Shown here piece after piece: positions 48,903-56,885 of a stretch of 62,631 bases of DNA. The notes beneath the pieces were generated by a model, which saw only the letters and a list, made by a program, of their open reading frames with translations, was not told where the DNA came from and ran no database searches. The DNA is from UBA4615 sp046046245. Its GTDB lineage: Bacteria > Pseudomonadota > Gammaproteobacteria > Burkholderiales > Burkholderiaceae_E. The stretch covers positions 1-62,631 of the forward strand of contig JBJOKE010000033.1 in NCBI GenBank assembly GCA_046046245.1, in the 5' to 3' direction. Every line of letters starts with the position of its first letter. Positions within the stretch are counted from its first letter, which is position 1. The translations under genes were made by a program, and so were the position numbers.

Positions 48903-50171
48903 ATGCACCTGCTCACACTCGGACTGAATCACCACACCGCGCCGCTGTCGCTGCGCGAGAAGGTGGCGTTCCCGGGTGACGCGCTGCGCGATGCGCTGTC
49001 GGACCTGCGCACCCAGCTGAGGACGCTCGTTCCGGAAAGCGCGATCCTGTCCACCTGCAACCGGACAGAGATCTATTGCGCGACGCCGGACCCGCACGAC
49101 GCGCAGGCCGAGATCGCTCGCTGGATGGCCGACCGCAACCGGATCGGCGCCACCTCGCAGCTCCTCGAGCACCTGTACGCCCGCCCCGACGACCAGGCGG
49201 TCCGCCACGCGTTCCGCGTCGCCTCGGGCCTCGACTCGATGGTGCTCGGCGAGCCGCAGATCCTCGGGCAGATGAAGGACGCGGCCCGCGTCGCGCAGGA
49301 GGCCGACGCGCTCGGCACGCACCTGCACCAGCTGTTCCAGAAGACCTTCGCCGTCGCGAAGGACGTCCGCTCGCAGACCGAGATCGGCGCGCACTCGGTG
49401 TCGATGGCGGCCGCCGGCGTGCGGCTCGCGCAGCGGCTGTTCGAGGACCTGCGCGAGACCTCGGTGCTGTTCGTCGGCGCCGGCGAGATGATCGAGCTGG
49501 CCGCGGCACACTTCGCCGCCCAGAAGCCGAAGCGGATCACCGTCGCGAACCGCACCGCCGAGCGCGCGGAGAAGCTCGCGGCCCGGCTCGGCGGCCGCGC
49601 GCTGCGGCTGGCGGACCTGCCCGACACGCTGTCCGAGCACGACATCGTCGTCTCCTGCACCGCGAGCTCGCTGCCGATCATCGGCCTGGGCCTCGTCGAG
49701 CGCGCGCTGAAGGTCCGCCGTCGCCGGCCGATCTTCATGATCGACCTCGCGGTTCCTCGGGACATCGAGCCCGAGGTGGCGCGGCTGGACGACGTGTTCC
49801 TCTACACGGTCGACGACCTCGGCAAGCTGGTGCAGACCGGCATGGAGAACCGCCAGGCGGCGGTCGCGCAGGCCGAGACGATCATCGAGAACCGCGTCGG
49901 CGCCTTCATGCACTGGCTGTCGTCGCGGCAGGCGGTGCCCGCTATCCGCGCGCTCCACCAGCGCGGCGACGCGATCAAGCGCGCCGAGCTCGAGCGCGCG
50001 AAGAAGCTGCTCGCCCGCGGCGAGGACCCGACCATGGTCCTCGAGGCGCTGGCCAACGGGCTGGCCGCGAAGTTCCTGCACGGCCCGACGACGCTGCTGC
50101 AACGTCCCGGCCCCGAGCAGCAGCAGGTCATCGGCCTGATCGACCGGCTGCTGCCGGAAGACCGCTCGTAG
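48903..50171 (+). CDS. hemA: glutamyl-tRNA reductase
   Basis: A 422-aa enzyme that reduces glutamyl-tRNA to glutamate-1-semialdehyde, the first step of tetrapyrrole synthesis. LTLGLNHHTAPLSLREKVAF opens the catalytic domain; the active Cys is in ILSTCNRTEIY (about residue 50); VLGEPQILGQMKDA, the NADPH-binding VLFVGAGEMIELAA, and the C-terminal dimerisation helix follow. TAGACT at 48872-48877 is a likely -10. Upstream of prfA-prmC-grxD, the usual betaproteobacterial order. Confidence 0.97.
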   Translation: MHLLTLGLNHHTAPLSLREKVAFPGDALRDALSDLRTQLRTLVPESAILSTCNRTEIYCATPDPHDAQAEIARWMADRNRIGATSQLLEHLYARPDDQAVRHAFRVASGLDSMVLGEPQILGQMKDAARVAQEADALGTHLHQLFQKTFAVAKDVRSQTEIGAHSVSMAAAGVRLAQRLFEDLRETSVLFVGAGEMIELAAAHFAAQKPKRITVANRTAERAEKLAARLGGRALRLADLPDTLSEHDIVVSCTASSLPIIGLGLVERALKVRRRRPIFMIDLAVPRDIEPEVARLDDVFLYTVDDLGKLVQTGMENRQAAVAQAETIIENRVGAFMHWLSSRQAVPAIRALHQRGDAIKRAELERAKKLLARGEDPTMVLEALANGLAAKFLHGPTTLLQRPGPEQQQVIGLIDRLLPEDRS

Positions 50172-50240
50172 CGACGCGCCCTGCGCGCGGCCCCTGCTGG
50201 GCCCGCGCATGCGCGCGCGCTCGCCCGTCCGAGCCCGACG

Positions 50241-51326
50241 ATGAAGCCATCGATGCTGGCCAAGCTCACGCGACTCGAGGAGCGTCTCGAGGAGGTGTCG
50301 GCGCTGCTGTCGTCCGAGGACGCGGCCCGCGACCTGGCGGAGTACCGGCGGCTCAACCGCGAACACGCCGAACTCGCCGAGCTGGTCGAGCACTTCGTCG
50401 CCTGGAAGCGGGCCCGCGACGACCGCGAGACCGCCGAGTCGCTGCGCGACGACCCCGAGATGCGCGAGCTGGCGGCCGACGAGATCGCTGCGGCCGACGC
50501 GCGGCTCGCGGCGGAGTCGGTCGAGCTCGAGCGCCTGCTGCTGCCGCGCGACCCGGACGACGGCCGCGACGCCATCCTCGAGATCCGCGCGGGCACCGGC
50601 GGCGACGAGAGCGCGCTCTTCGCCGGCGACCTGCTCAGGATGTACCTGCGCTACGCCGAGCGCCGCGGCTGGCAGGTCGAGCTGCTGTCGGAGAGTGCTT
50701 CGGAACTGGGGGGCTACAAGGAAGTGATCGCGCGGATCGGCGGCAGCGACGTCTACGGCCGGATGAAGTTCGAGTCGGGCGGCCACCGCGTGCAGCGCGT
50801 GCCGGAGACCGAGGCGCAGGGCCGGATCCACACCTCGGCCTGCACGGTCGCGGTGATGCCCGAGGCCGACGATCCCGGCGAAGTCGGGATCGCGCCCGAC
50901 GAGATCCGCGTCGACGTGTTCCGCGCATCGGGCGCGGGCGGCCAGCACGTGAACAAGACCGAGTCGGCGGTGCGGATCACGCACCTGCCCACCGGCCTGG
51001 TCGCCGAGTGCCAGGACGACCGCTCGCAGCACCGCAACAAGGACCGCGCGATGAAGGTGCTGGCCACGCGGCTGCGCGACCTGCGCCAGCGCGAGGCCCA
51101 CGCCAAGGAGGCGGCGACCCGCAAGTCGCTGATCGGCTCGGGCGACCGGTCCGAGCGGATCCGCACCTACAACTTCCCGCAGGGCCGCGTGACCGACCAC
51201 CGGATCAACCTGACGCTCCACAAGCTGCAGGCGGTGATCGACGGTGACCTCGACGACCTGATCGGACCGCTGGTGGCCGAGCACCAGGCCGAGCAGCTGG
51301 CGCGGATGGCGCAGGAGCAGGCGTGA
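50241..51326 (+). CDS. prfA: peptide chain release factor 1
   Basis: A 361-aa class-I release factor for UAA and UAG. The GGQ motif is in RASGAGGQHVNKTESAVRITH (about residues 231-237); its Gln is the PrmC methylation target encoded by the next gene. Stop-codon recognition (P-x-T type) lies in the AQGRIHTSACTVAVMPEADD region. Starts at 50241 after a 69-bp gap from hemA; length is standard. Confidence 0.97.
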   Translation: MKPSMLAKLTRLEERLEEVSALLSSEDAARDLAEYRRLNREHAELAELVEHFVAWKRARDDRETAESLRDDPEMRELAADEIAAADARLAAESVELERLLLPRDPDDGRDAILEIRAGTGGDESALFAGDLLRMYLRYAERRGWQVELLSESASELGGYKEVIARIGGSDVYGRMKFESGGHRVQRVPETEAQGRIHTSACTVAVMPEADDPGEVGIAPDEIRVDVFRASGAGGQHVNKTESAVRITHLPTGLVAECQDDRSQHRNKDRAMKVLATRLRDLRQREAHAKEAATRKSLIGSGDRSERIRTYNFPQGRVTDHRINLTLHKLQAVIDGDLDDLIGPLVAEHQAEQLARMAQEQA

Positions 51327-51372
51327 GGCGACGCACGGCGCCGCGCGGGGTGCGCCGCGACGCCGCCGCCCG

Positions 51373-52209
51373 ATGACCGCGCCCGCCGGCTGGGATGCGC
51401 TCGTCGCCGGCTGCGGCCTGCCGCGCGCCGACGCGCGCGCGCTCGCCGAGCAGGCGAGCGGCCGGACGCGCACCTGGCTGATCGCCCACGGCGACGAGCC
51501 CGCGGACCCCGCGGCCGCGGCGGCGTTCGCCGCGCTCGCCGCCCGGCGACGTGCCGGCGAGCCGCTCGCCTACCTGCTCGGCTGGCGCGAATTCCTCGGC
51601 CGGCGCTTCGCGGTGGGGCCCGCGGTGCTGGTGCCGCGCCCCGAGACCGAGGGCCTGGTCGAGGCGACGCTCGAGCGGCTCGCCGGCACCGCCGCGCCGC
51701 GCGTGCTCGACCTGGGCACCGGCAGCGGCGCGATCGCCGTCAGCGTGGCGCTCGCGCGGCCCGACGCCCGCGTGCTCGCCACCGACGCGTCGGCCGACGC
51801 GCTCGCGGTCGCACGCGCGAATGCCGCCGCGCTCGGCGCGGCCGATCGCGTGGCCTTCGCACGCGGCGACTGGTGGGCCGCGCTGCCGGCCGACGCGCCG
51901 CCCTTCGAGGCGATCGTCTCGAACCCGCCCTACATCGCCGGCACGGACCCGCACCTCGGCTCGCCCGCGCTGCGCCACGAGCCCGAGGCCGCGCTCGCAT
52001 CGGGTCCGGAGGGGCTGGACGCGATCGAGCTCATCGCAGCCGGCGCGCCCGCCCGACTCGTGCCCGGCGGCTGGCTGCTGCTCGAGCACGGCCGCGACCA
52101 GGGCGCGGCGGTCCGGGCGCGACTCGTGCGCGCGGGCCTCGAGGCGGTCGAGACGCGGCCCGACCTGCAGGGGCTGGACCGCGTGAGCCTCGGCCGACGG
52201 CCGGCCTGA
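51373..52209 (+). CDS. prmC: release factor N5-glutamine methyltransferase
   Basis: A 278-aa SAM-dependent methyltransferase that modifies the GGQ glutamine of release factors. Features: EPLAYLLGWREFLGRRFAVGPAVLVPRPETEGLVE, SAM-binding VLDLGTGSGAIAVS and the catalytic NPPYI (about 184-188), followed by HLGSPALRHEPEAALASGPEGLD. Follows prfA by 46 bp on the same strand. Confidence 0.96.
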   Translation: MTAPAGWDALVAGCGLPRADARALAEQASGRTRTWLIAHGDEPADPAAAAAFAALAARRRAGEPLAYLLGWREFLGRRFAVGPAVLVPRPETEGLVEATLERLAGTAAPRVLDLGTGSGAIAVSVALARPDARVLATDASADALAVARANAAALGAADRVAFARGDWWAALPADAPPFEAIVSNPPYIAGTDPHLGSPALRHEPEAALASGPEGLDAIELIAAGAPARLVPGGWLLLEHGRDQGAAVRARLVRAGLEAVETRPDLQGLDRVSLGRRPA

Positions 52210-52295
52210 CCCGCGGCGCCCGGGGGGATTCCCGCGCCTGCTAGACTTTCCCGATCGCGGGCGCACGCGCCCCGCTCTCCCGGACGAGCGACATC

Positions 52296-52616
52296 ATGGA
52301 CGCCAAGGACTTCATCCAGAAAACCGTCACCGAGCACCCGGTCGTGCTCTTCATGAAGGGCACCGCCCAGTTCCCGCAGTGCGGCTTCTCGGGCCGGACG
52401 GTCCAGGTGCTGAAGGCCTGCGGCGTGAAGACGATGGTCACGGTGAACGTGCTGGAGGACGACGAGGTCCGCCAGGCGATCAAGGACTTCTCGAACTGGC
52501 CGACGATCCCGCAGCTCTACATCAAGGGCGAGTTCATCGGCGGCGCGGACATCGTCACCGAGATGTACCAGTCGGGCGAGCTGCAGAAGCTGATCCCGAG
52601 CGAAACGCAGGCCTGA
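52296..52616 (+). CDS. grxD: monothiol glutaredoxin, Grx4 family
   Basis: A 106-aa monothiol glutaredoxin with the CGFS active site (C29-S32) in FMKGTAQFPQCGFS, the WPTIPQLYIKGEFIGGADIV glutathione-binding loop, and standard length. It carries glutathione-coordinated 2Fe-2S clusters between Fe-S proteins. TAGACT at 52242-52247 may be its own -10, about 50 bp upstream. A GC-rich hairpin (52640-52659) lies just downstream. Confidence 0.97.
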   Translation: MDAKDFIQKTVTEHPVVLFMKGTAQFPQCGFSGRTVQVLKACGVKTMVTVNVLEDDEVRQAIKDFSNWPTIPQLYIKGEFIGGADIVTEMYQSGELQKLIPSETQA

Positions 52617-52639
52617 CGGCGCCGACGGCGCGCCGTGGC

Positions 52640-52659
52640 GCGCGGCCATCGGGCCGCGC
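52640..52659. terminator. hairpin after grxD
   Basis: GCGCGGCC and GGCCGCGC pair perfectly around an ATCG loop, 24 bp after the grxD stop and before the convergent small membrane protein gene. There is no U-tract, but position and stability fit a transcript end for the hemA-grxD region. Confidence 0.45.
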
Positions 52660-52731
52660 CGCGCCGTCCGCGGGCCCGCCACGGCCAGGACAGCGCTGGG
52701 GCGCCCTGCGCCGCGGCGTCCCGCGGCGGGC

Positions 52732-52980
52732 TCAGGCGCGCGTCGACGTCGCGCCGTCGATCGCCGGCCAGCGCACGTAGGCGAAGACCCACAGCGCCAC
52801 GATGCTGACCGGCGGGAACAGCACCAGCAGCACCCACCACGGCGAGAAACCCGCCCGCCGCAGCACCCGGCCGATCATCCACATCGGCACCGCGAGCAGC
52901 ACCAGCACCAGCGCCGTCCAGATCGACGGCGTCTCGACGAGCCCGCGCAGGGCCGCGATCCACTGATCGAGCAGCGACAC
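52732..52980 (-). CDS. small membrane protein (82 aa)
   Basis: An 82-aa protein with two hydrophobic helices (IWTALVLVLLAVPMWMIGRVL and WWVLLVLFPPVSIVALWVFAYV), separated by a short basic loop (RRAGFSPW). The FPP turn in the second helix is shared with the neighbouring 83-aa protein, so the two look like products of a tandem duplication. Function unknown. Its start codon nearly touches the stop of that gene (1 bp apart), so they are cotranscribed. Confidence 0.75.
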   Translation of the reverse strand: MSLLDQWIAALRGLVETPSIWTALVLVLLAVPMWMIGRVLRRAGFSPWWVLLVLFPPVSIVALWVFAYVRWPAIDGATSTRA

Positions 52981-52981
52981 G

Positions 52982-53233
52982 TCAGCGGCCCTCCACCAGC
53001 GGGTCGGCGTCGGGCGCGGCGCCGCGTGAGGCCACGGTGCCGCGTTCGGCCGGCCAGTGGCCGAACGCGAGGATGCCGATCATGACGAGGATGCCCACCG
53101 GCGGGATCGCGAAGAACAGCAGGCACAACCACGGATCTCGCCCGGTCCGCCGGAACACCCGCCACAGCGGGATCATCATCAGCACGGTCACCAGCAGCGC
53201 GTTCGCCACCGTGACCCACACCTCGCCATCCAT
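52982..53233 (-). CDS. small membrane protein (83 aa), paralogue of the downstream gene
   Basis: An 83-aa protein with two hydrophobic helices (VTVANALLVTVLMMIPLWRVF and LCLLFFAIPPVGILVMIGILAFG) joined by RRTGRDPW, then a hydrophilic tail. The RRxGxxPW loop, PP turn and closing xWP match the 82-aa neighbour. Unknown function; such proteins are common as small inner-membrane proteins. Confidence 0.75.
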   Translation of the reverse strand: MDGEVWVTVANALLVTVLMMIPLWRVFRRTGRDPWLCLLFFAIPPVGILVMIGILAFGHWPAERGTVASRGAAPDADPLVEGR

Positions 53234-53394
53234 CGTTTCCCCGGCCCGCGGCCCGCGTTCGTGTCGATCCGGCGGGGCGCCGCGTCGCGCGGGGCGGGCC
53301 GGATCGGGGCGTGCGCGATCGTGGCACGCACCCGGACGCTATTTCACCATCGTTGCGCCGCGAAGACCATCGCGGCAGGCCGCTCCGGCACCGG

Positions 53395-53958
53395 TCAGAC
53401 CGGGTAGATGACCGAATTCAGGATGTTCTCGGAGTCGAAGACCGCGCGCTTGGCCGCATAGCGCAGCAGCCCGTCGGCCGGATCGCGGACGACGCGGTCC
53501 AGGTAGCGGCCGGTGCTGAACACTTCGCTCGGCTGGTGGACGCGGGTGCGGAACACCGCGTAGGCGGCCTGCACGTCGTACCACTCGGCGCCGTCCTCGG
53601 TCCCCGAGGCCAGCACCCGCAGCGGGCCGATCACGTGCCGCTGGTAGTACGGCGCGTGGAACAGGGTCTTCGTGATCCCGTAGATCCGGTCGCGCAGCAT
53701 GCCCTTGCTCTCGAAGGCCAGCGTGGCGAGCGGCAGGCCGCGGTCGAAGTTCTCCCTGGGCTGCAGCAGGTAGCGGCAGTCCTCGGCGAACAGGCCGATC
53801 CAGTCCTCGTAGCGCGCCTCGTCGAGGGCGGCGGCGTAGTCGGCGTAGAGCGCATCGAGCTCGGCGCGCAGCGCGGGATCGATGCGCAGGCCGCGCGGCT
53901 CGGTACGGTCGGCAGCCGCGACGCCGCGGCCGTCGTCGGAGCTCGGTGGAGTGCTCAT
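53395..53958 (-). CDS. aromatic-ring-hydroxylating dioxygenase, small (beta) subunit
   Basis: A 187-aa SnoaL-like beta subunit: LYADYAAALDEARYEDWIGLFAEDCRYLLQPRENFDRGLPLATLAFESKGMLRDRIYGI, YQRHVIGPLRVLASG, AAYAVFRTRVHQPSEVFSTGRYLDRVV. It has a structural role with the alpha subunit. The ATG overlaps the alpha-subunit stop by 4 bases (ATGA). The oxygenase appears complete as an alpha/beta pair, but no ferredoxin or reductase gene is nearby. Confidence 0.9.
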   Translation of the reverse strand: MSTPPSSDDGRGVAAADRTEPRGLRIDPALRAELDALYADYAAALDEARYEDWIGLFAEDCRYLLQPRENFDRGLPLATLAFESKGMLRDRIYGITKTLFHAPYYQRHVIGPLRVLASGTEDGAEWYDVQAAYAVFRTRVHQPSEVFSTGRYLDRVVRDPADGLLRYAAKRAVFDSENILNSVIYPV

Positions 53959-55220
53959 TCGGCCATGATCCTCTGCCAGTACGCGTGCATGCCGCGGATC
54001 AGCGTCTCGGTGACCATGTGGTCGGTGGGCGCGACGTCGACGCCGCCGAGGCGGCTGATCGTGCGCGCGCCGGGATGCTGCGCGAAGCCCTGCTGCGACA
54101 TCTCGATGACCTCGCCGTCGTCGGCCGACACGAAGCCCGCGGGACCGAAGAGGTTCGCCTGGCGCAGCCGGCGGCGCGTCATCTCGGGGGAGTCGTCGGC
54201 GAAGCCGAAGTGCGTCCAGACGAAGTCGAACTCGTGCGGGCCCCGCGGCACGATGTGCCGGGTCGACAGCGAGTTCACCTGCTGCTGGACGATCAGCGAC
54301 GGGAACAGCGTGATCATCGTGACCGTCGGACCCTTCCACCAGGGCTCGGGCACGACGTCGAGCAGACGGTCGTCGTGCAGCCGCATGTCCTGCCGGAAGC
54401 TGGTCACGCCCTGCGTGACCTCGCCCGCGCCGCCCTCGTTGCGGCGCGAGATCATCACCGCATGGCGGCCGTGCGCGTCCATCACCATCTGCGAGCGCTG
54501 GTCGGCGCGCCACAGCCCGAAGGTCACGAACCAGGTGTGCAGCAGGCCCGGGTGGTAGGGGTCCTTGATGTTCTCCTGCATCAGCTTCCAGTTGCCCGGG
54601 ATCCGCTGGCGCGAGTAGCCGAGCAGGGTCAGCGTGCGGCCGTCGAAGATGCGGTCGACCCAGGGCAGGACCGCCGGGCCGAGATAGTCCTCGAGCGGCT
54701 CGACCCCGGGGTCGAAGCAGGCGAACACCAGCCCGTTGCGCCGCGCGACCGCGAGCTTCGTCAGCCCGTGGTCCTGCTTGCGGAAGTCGGCCGGCATGCC
54801 GCCGTCGATCCGCGTGCGGCCGTCCTCGACGCGCTTCACGCCGCGCAGGAACGGCAGGCCCACCAGGTCGCCCTTCAGGTCGTAGTTCCACTGGTGGTAC
54901 GGGCAGACGAAGTCGCGCACGCGCCCGAAGGGCCGCTGCTCGAAGCGCACGCCGCGGTGCGCGCAGTGGTTCTCCACCACGTTGATCGAGCCGTCCCGGT
55001 CGCGCACGACGATCACCGAGCGCTCGCCGACGAAGGTGGTCCTGAAGTCGCCCGGCTCCGGGATCTCGCACTCGAGCGCGACGTAGCACCAGTGCTTCCC
55101 GTGGAAGATCCGCTCGAGCTCGCGCGCGTGCAGCGCGGGGTCGGTGTAGCGGTCGTAGGGGACGCGGCTGCAGTCGGCCTGCTCGGGCGCGACGGCGGCG
55201 GGTTCGATCGGGGCGTTCAT
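53955..55220 (-). CDS. aromatic-ring-hydroxylating dioxygenase, large (alpha, Rieske) subunit
   Basis: A 421-aa Rieske oxygenase. The 2Fe-2S centre is C86-H88 and C106-H109 (ENHCAHRG, VCPYHQWNYD). The mononuclear iron site is D220-H223-H228 in ENIKDPYHPGLLHTW. The sequence type resembles salicylate 5-hydroxylase or related monocyclic aromatic acid hydroxylases (NagG-like), but the substrate is not certain. Divergent from a LysR regulator; the 112-bp gap between starts includes a perfect T-N11-A-type dyad. ATG 55220 is followed by a typical N-terminus. Confidence 0.92.
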   Translation of the reverse strand: MNAPIEPAAVAPEQADCSRVPYDRYTDPALHARELERIFHGKHWCYVALECEIPEPGDFRTTFVGERSVIVVRDRDGSINVVENHCAHRGVRFEQRPFGRVRDFVCPYHQWNYDLKGDLVGLPFLRGVKRVEDGRTRIDGGMPADFRKQDHGLTKLAVARRNGLVFACFDPGVEPLEDYLGPAVLPWVDRIFDGRTLTLLGYSRQRIPGNWKLMQENIKDPYHPGLLHTWFVTFGLWRADQRSQMVMDAHGRHAVMISRRNEGGAGEVTQGVTSFRQDMRLHDDRLLDVVPEPWWKGPTVTMITLFPSLIVQQQVNSLSTRHIVPRGPHEFDFVWTHFGFADDSPEMTRRRLRQANLFGPAGFVSADDGEVIEMSQQGFAQHPGARTISRLGGVDVAPTDHMVTETLIRGMHAYWQRIMAE

Positions 55221-55302
55221 CCGGCCTCCTCCTGGGGCGGGAGCGATGCCGGAGGGTACCGGCCGACTCGCCGCGCGGCCATGCCCGTGCGATGATTTCC
55301 AT

Positions 55303-55319
55303 CATTCACCAGGTGAATG
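55303..55319. promoter_or_regulatory. 17-bp dyad with LysR T-N11-A core, candidate operator
   Basis: CATTCACC and GGTGAATG flank a single central A, a perfect inverted repeat. It contains a T-N11-A core as bound by LysR-type regulators. It lies 14 bp before the LysR start codon and about 83 bp upstream of the dioxygenase alpha start, fitting control of both divergent genes. Confidence 0.6.
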
Positions 55320-55332
55320 GAGACTGCCTGCC

Positions 55333-56280
55333 TTGGATGCCGTCGTCGACGCCCTCGACCTGAACCTGCTCAAGCTCGCGGCTGCGCTGCACGAGGCCGG
55401 CAGCGTCACCGGTGCCGCGGGCCGGCTGGGCGTGACCCAGGCCGCGGCGAGCAACGCGCTCGCTCGGCTGCGCCGCGCCTGCGGCGACGACCCGCTGTTC
55501 CTGCGCACGCCGCAGGGCATGGCCGCAACGCCGCGCGGCGAGCGGCTCGCCCGCGCCGCCGCGGCGGCGCTGGCCGCGGTCTCCGAAGCGGTCGCGCCGC
55601 CCGCCGCGTTCGACCCCGCGACCACCGCGCGCCGCTTCACGCTGCGGATGACCGACATCGGCGAGCTGGTGTTCCTGCCGGAGCTGCTCGACACGCTGCG
55701 CGCCCACGCGCCGGGCGCCTCGCTGCGGACGGTGGCCCTGTCGTCGGGCGACACGCCGTCGGCGCTCGCGCGCGGCGAGGTCGACCTCGCGATCGGCTTC
55801 CTGCCCGAGCTGCGCGAGGGCTGGTACCAGCAGCGGCTGTTCGAGCAGCGCTACGTCGTGCTGCGCCGCGCGGGCACGCCGGCGCCGACCCGCGCGGCCT
55901 GGCTGCGCGCCGAGCACCTCGCCATCGAGTCGCCCGGGACCGGCCACCTGATCGTCGAGCGCGCGCTGCGCGCGCAGGGGCTGCGGCGCCGGATCGCGCT
56001 GCAGGTGCCCGACTTCCTCGCCGCGGTGATGCTGGTCGCGCGGACCGGGCTGCTGTGCACCGTGCCCGCCAAGCTCGCGCAGGCGGCGGCCGGATCGCTG
56101 CCGGTACAATCGTCGCCGGCGCCCGTCGAGCTGCCCGGCTTCGCGATCCACCAGTACTGGCATCCGCGCGCGCACCACGACGCCGCGGTCCGCTGGCTGC
56201 GCGAGCGCATCGCCGAGCGGTTCGCCGAGCCGCCCGCAGCCCGCGGGCGCGCGCGCCGCGGCCCCGGAGCGTCCCGATGA
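55333..56280 (+). CDS. LysR-type transcriptional regulator of the dioxygenase locus
   Basis: A 315-aa LysR regulator of the NodD/NagR/NahR-like group: LDLNLLKLAAALHEAGSVTGAAGRLGVTQAAASNALARLRRACGDDPLFLRTPQGM HTH, then a co-inducer domain (RFTLRMTDIGELVFLPELLDTLR). The likely start is TTG 55333, because GGAGA lies about 10 bases upstream and the conserved N-terminus begins four residues later; no in-frame ATG is nearer than 55246. The 3' end overlaps ubiX by 4 bases (ATGA). Confidence 0.88.
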   Translation: MDAVVDALDLNLLKLAAALHEAGSVTGAAGRLGVTQAAASNALARLRRACGDDPLFLRTPQGMAATPRGERLARAAAAALAAVSEAVAPPAAFDPATTARRFTLRMTDIGELVFLPELLDTLRAHAPGASLRTVALSSGDTPSALARGEVDLAIGFLPELREGWYQQRLFEQRYVVLRRAGTPAPTRAAWLRAEHLAIESPGTGHLIVERALRAQGLRRRIALQVPDFLAAVMLVARTGLLCTVPAKLAQAAAGSLPVQSSPAPVELPGFAIHQYWHPRAHHDAAVRWLRERIAERFAEPPAARGRARRGPGASR

Positions 56281-56885
56281 CCCGAAGACTGATCGTCGCC
56301 CTCACCGGCGCGTCCGGCGCCGTCTACGGCGTGCGCCTGCTGCAGACGCTGCGCACGGTGCCCGACGTCGAGGTCCACCTGATGGTCACGCCGGCGGGCT
56401 GGATGAACGTCGAGCAGGAGCTGTCGATCGGCCGCGCCGGCGTCGAGGCGCTCGCGCACGTCGTGCACGCGGTGCGCGACGTGGGCGCGAGCGTCGCCTC
56501 CGGCTCGTTCGCCACCGACGGCATGGTGATCGCCCCCTGCTCGATGCGCACGCTCGCCGCGGTCGCGCACGGCCTGTCCGACAACCTCGTCGCACGGGCG
56601 GCCGACGTGGTGCTGAAGGAACGGCGCCGGCTGGTGCTGATGGTCCGCGAGACGCCGCTGAACCTCGCCCACCTGCGCAACATGGTCGCGGTGACCGAGA
56701 TGGGCGGCGTGGTGTTCCCGCCGGTGCCGGCCTTCTACAACCGGCCGGCTACCGTCGAGGCGCTGGTCGACCACACCGTGGGCCGCGTGCTCGACCTGCT
56801 CGGCGTGTCGCAGTCGCTCGCGCCCGAATGGCGCGGACTGAAGGCGGGCCGCGACGCCGACGACCGGGGGTCCTCCGATGCGTGA
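56277..56885 (+). CDS. ubiX: flavin prenyltransferase UbiX
   Basis: A 202-aa enzyme that prenylates FMN to the prFMN cofactor used by UbiD-type decarboxylases in ubiquinone synthesis. Signature: IVALTGASGAVYGVRLLQTL, GSFATDGMVIAPCSMRTLAAVAHGLSDNLVARAADVVLKERRRLVLMVRETPLNLAHLRNM. The start overlaps the LysR stop (ATGA) and the end overlaps the CYTH-CHAD gene by 8 bp. No ubiD is in the window. Confidence 0.95.
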   Translation: MTRRLIVALTGASGAVYGVRLLQTLRTVPDVEVHLMVTPAGWMNVEQELSIGRAGVEALAHVVHAVRDVGASVASGSFATDGMVIAPCSMRTLAAVAHGLSDNLVARAADVVLKERRRLVLMVRETPLNLAHLRNMVAVTEMGGVVFPPVPAFYNRPATVEALVDHTVGRVLDLLGVSQSLAPEWRGLKAGRDADDRGSSDA

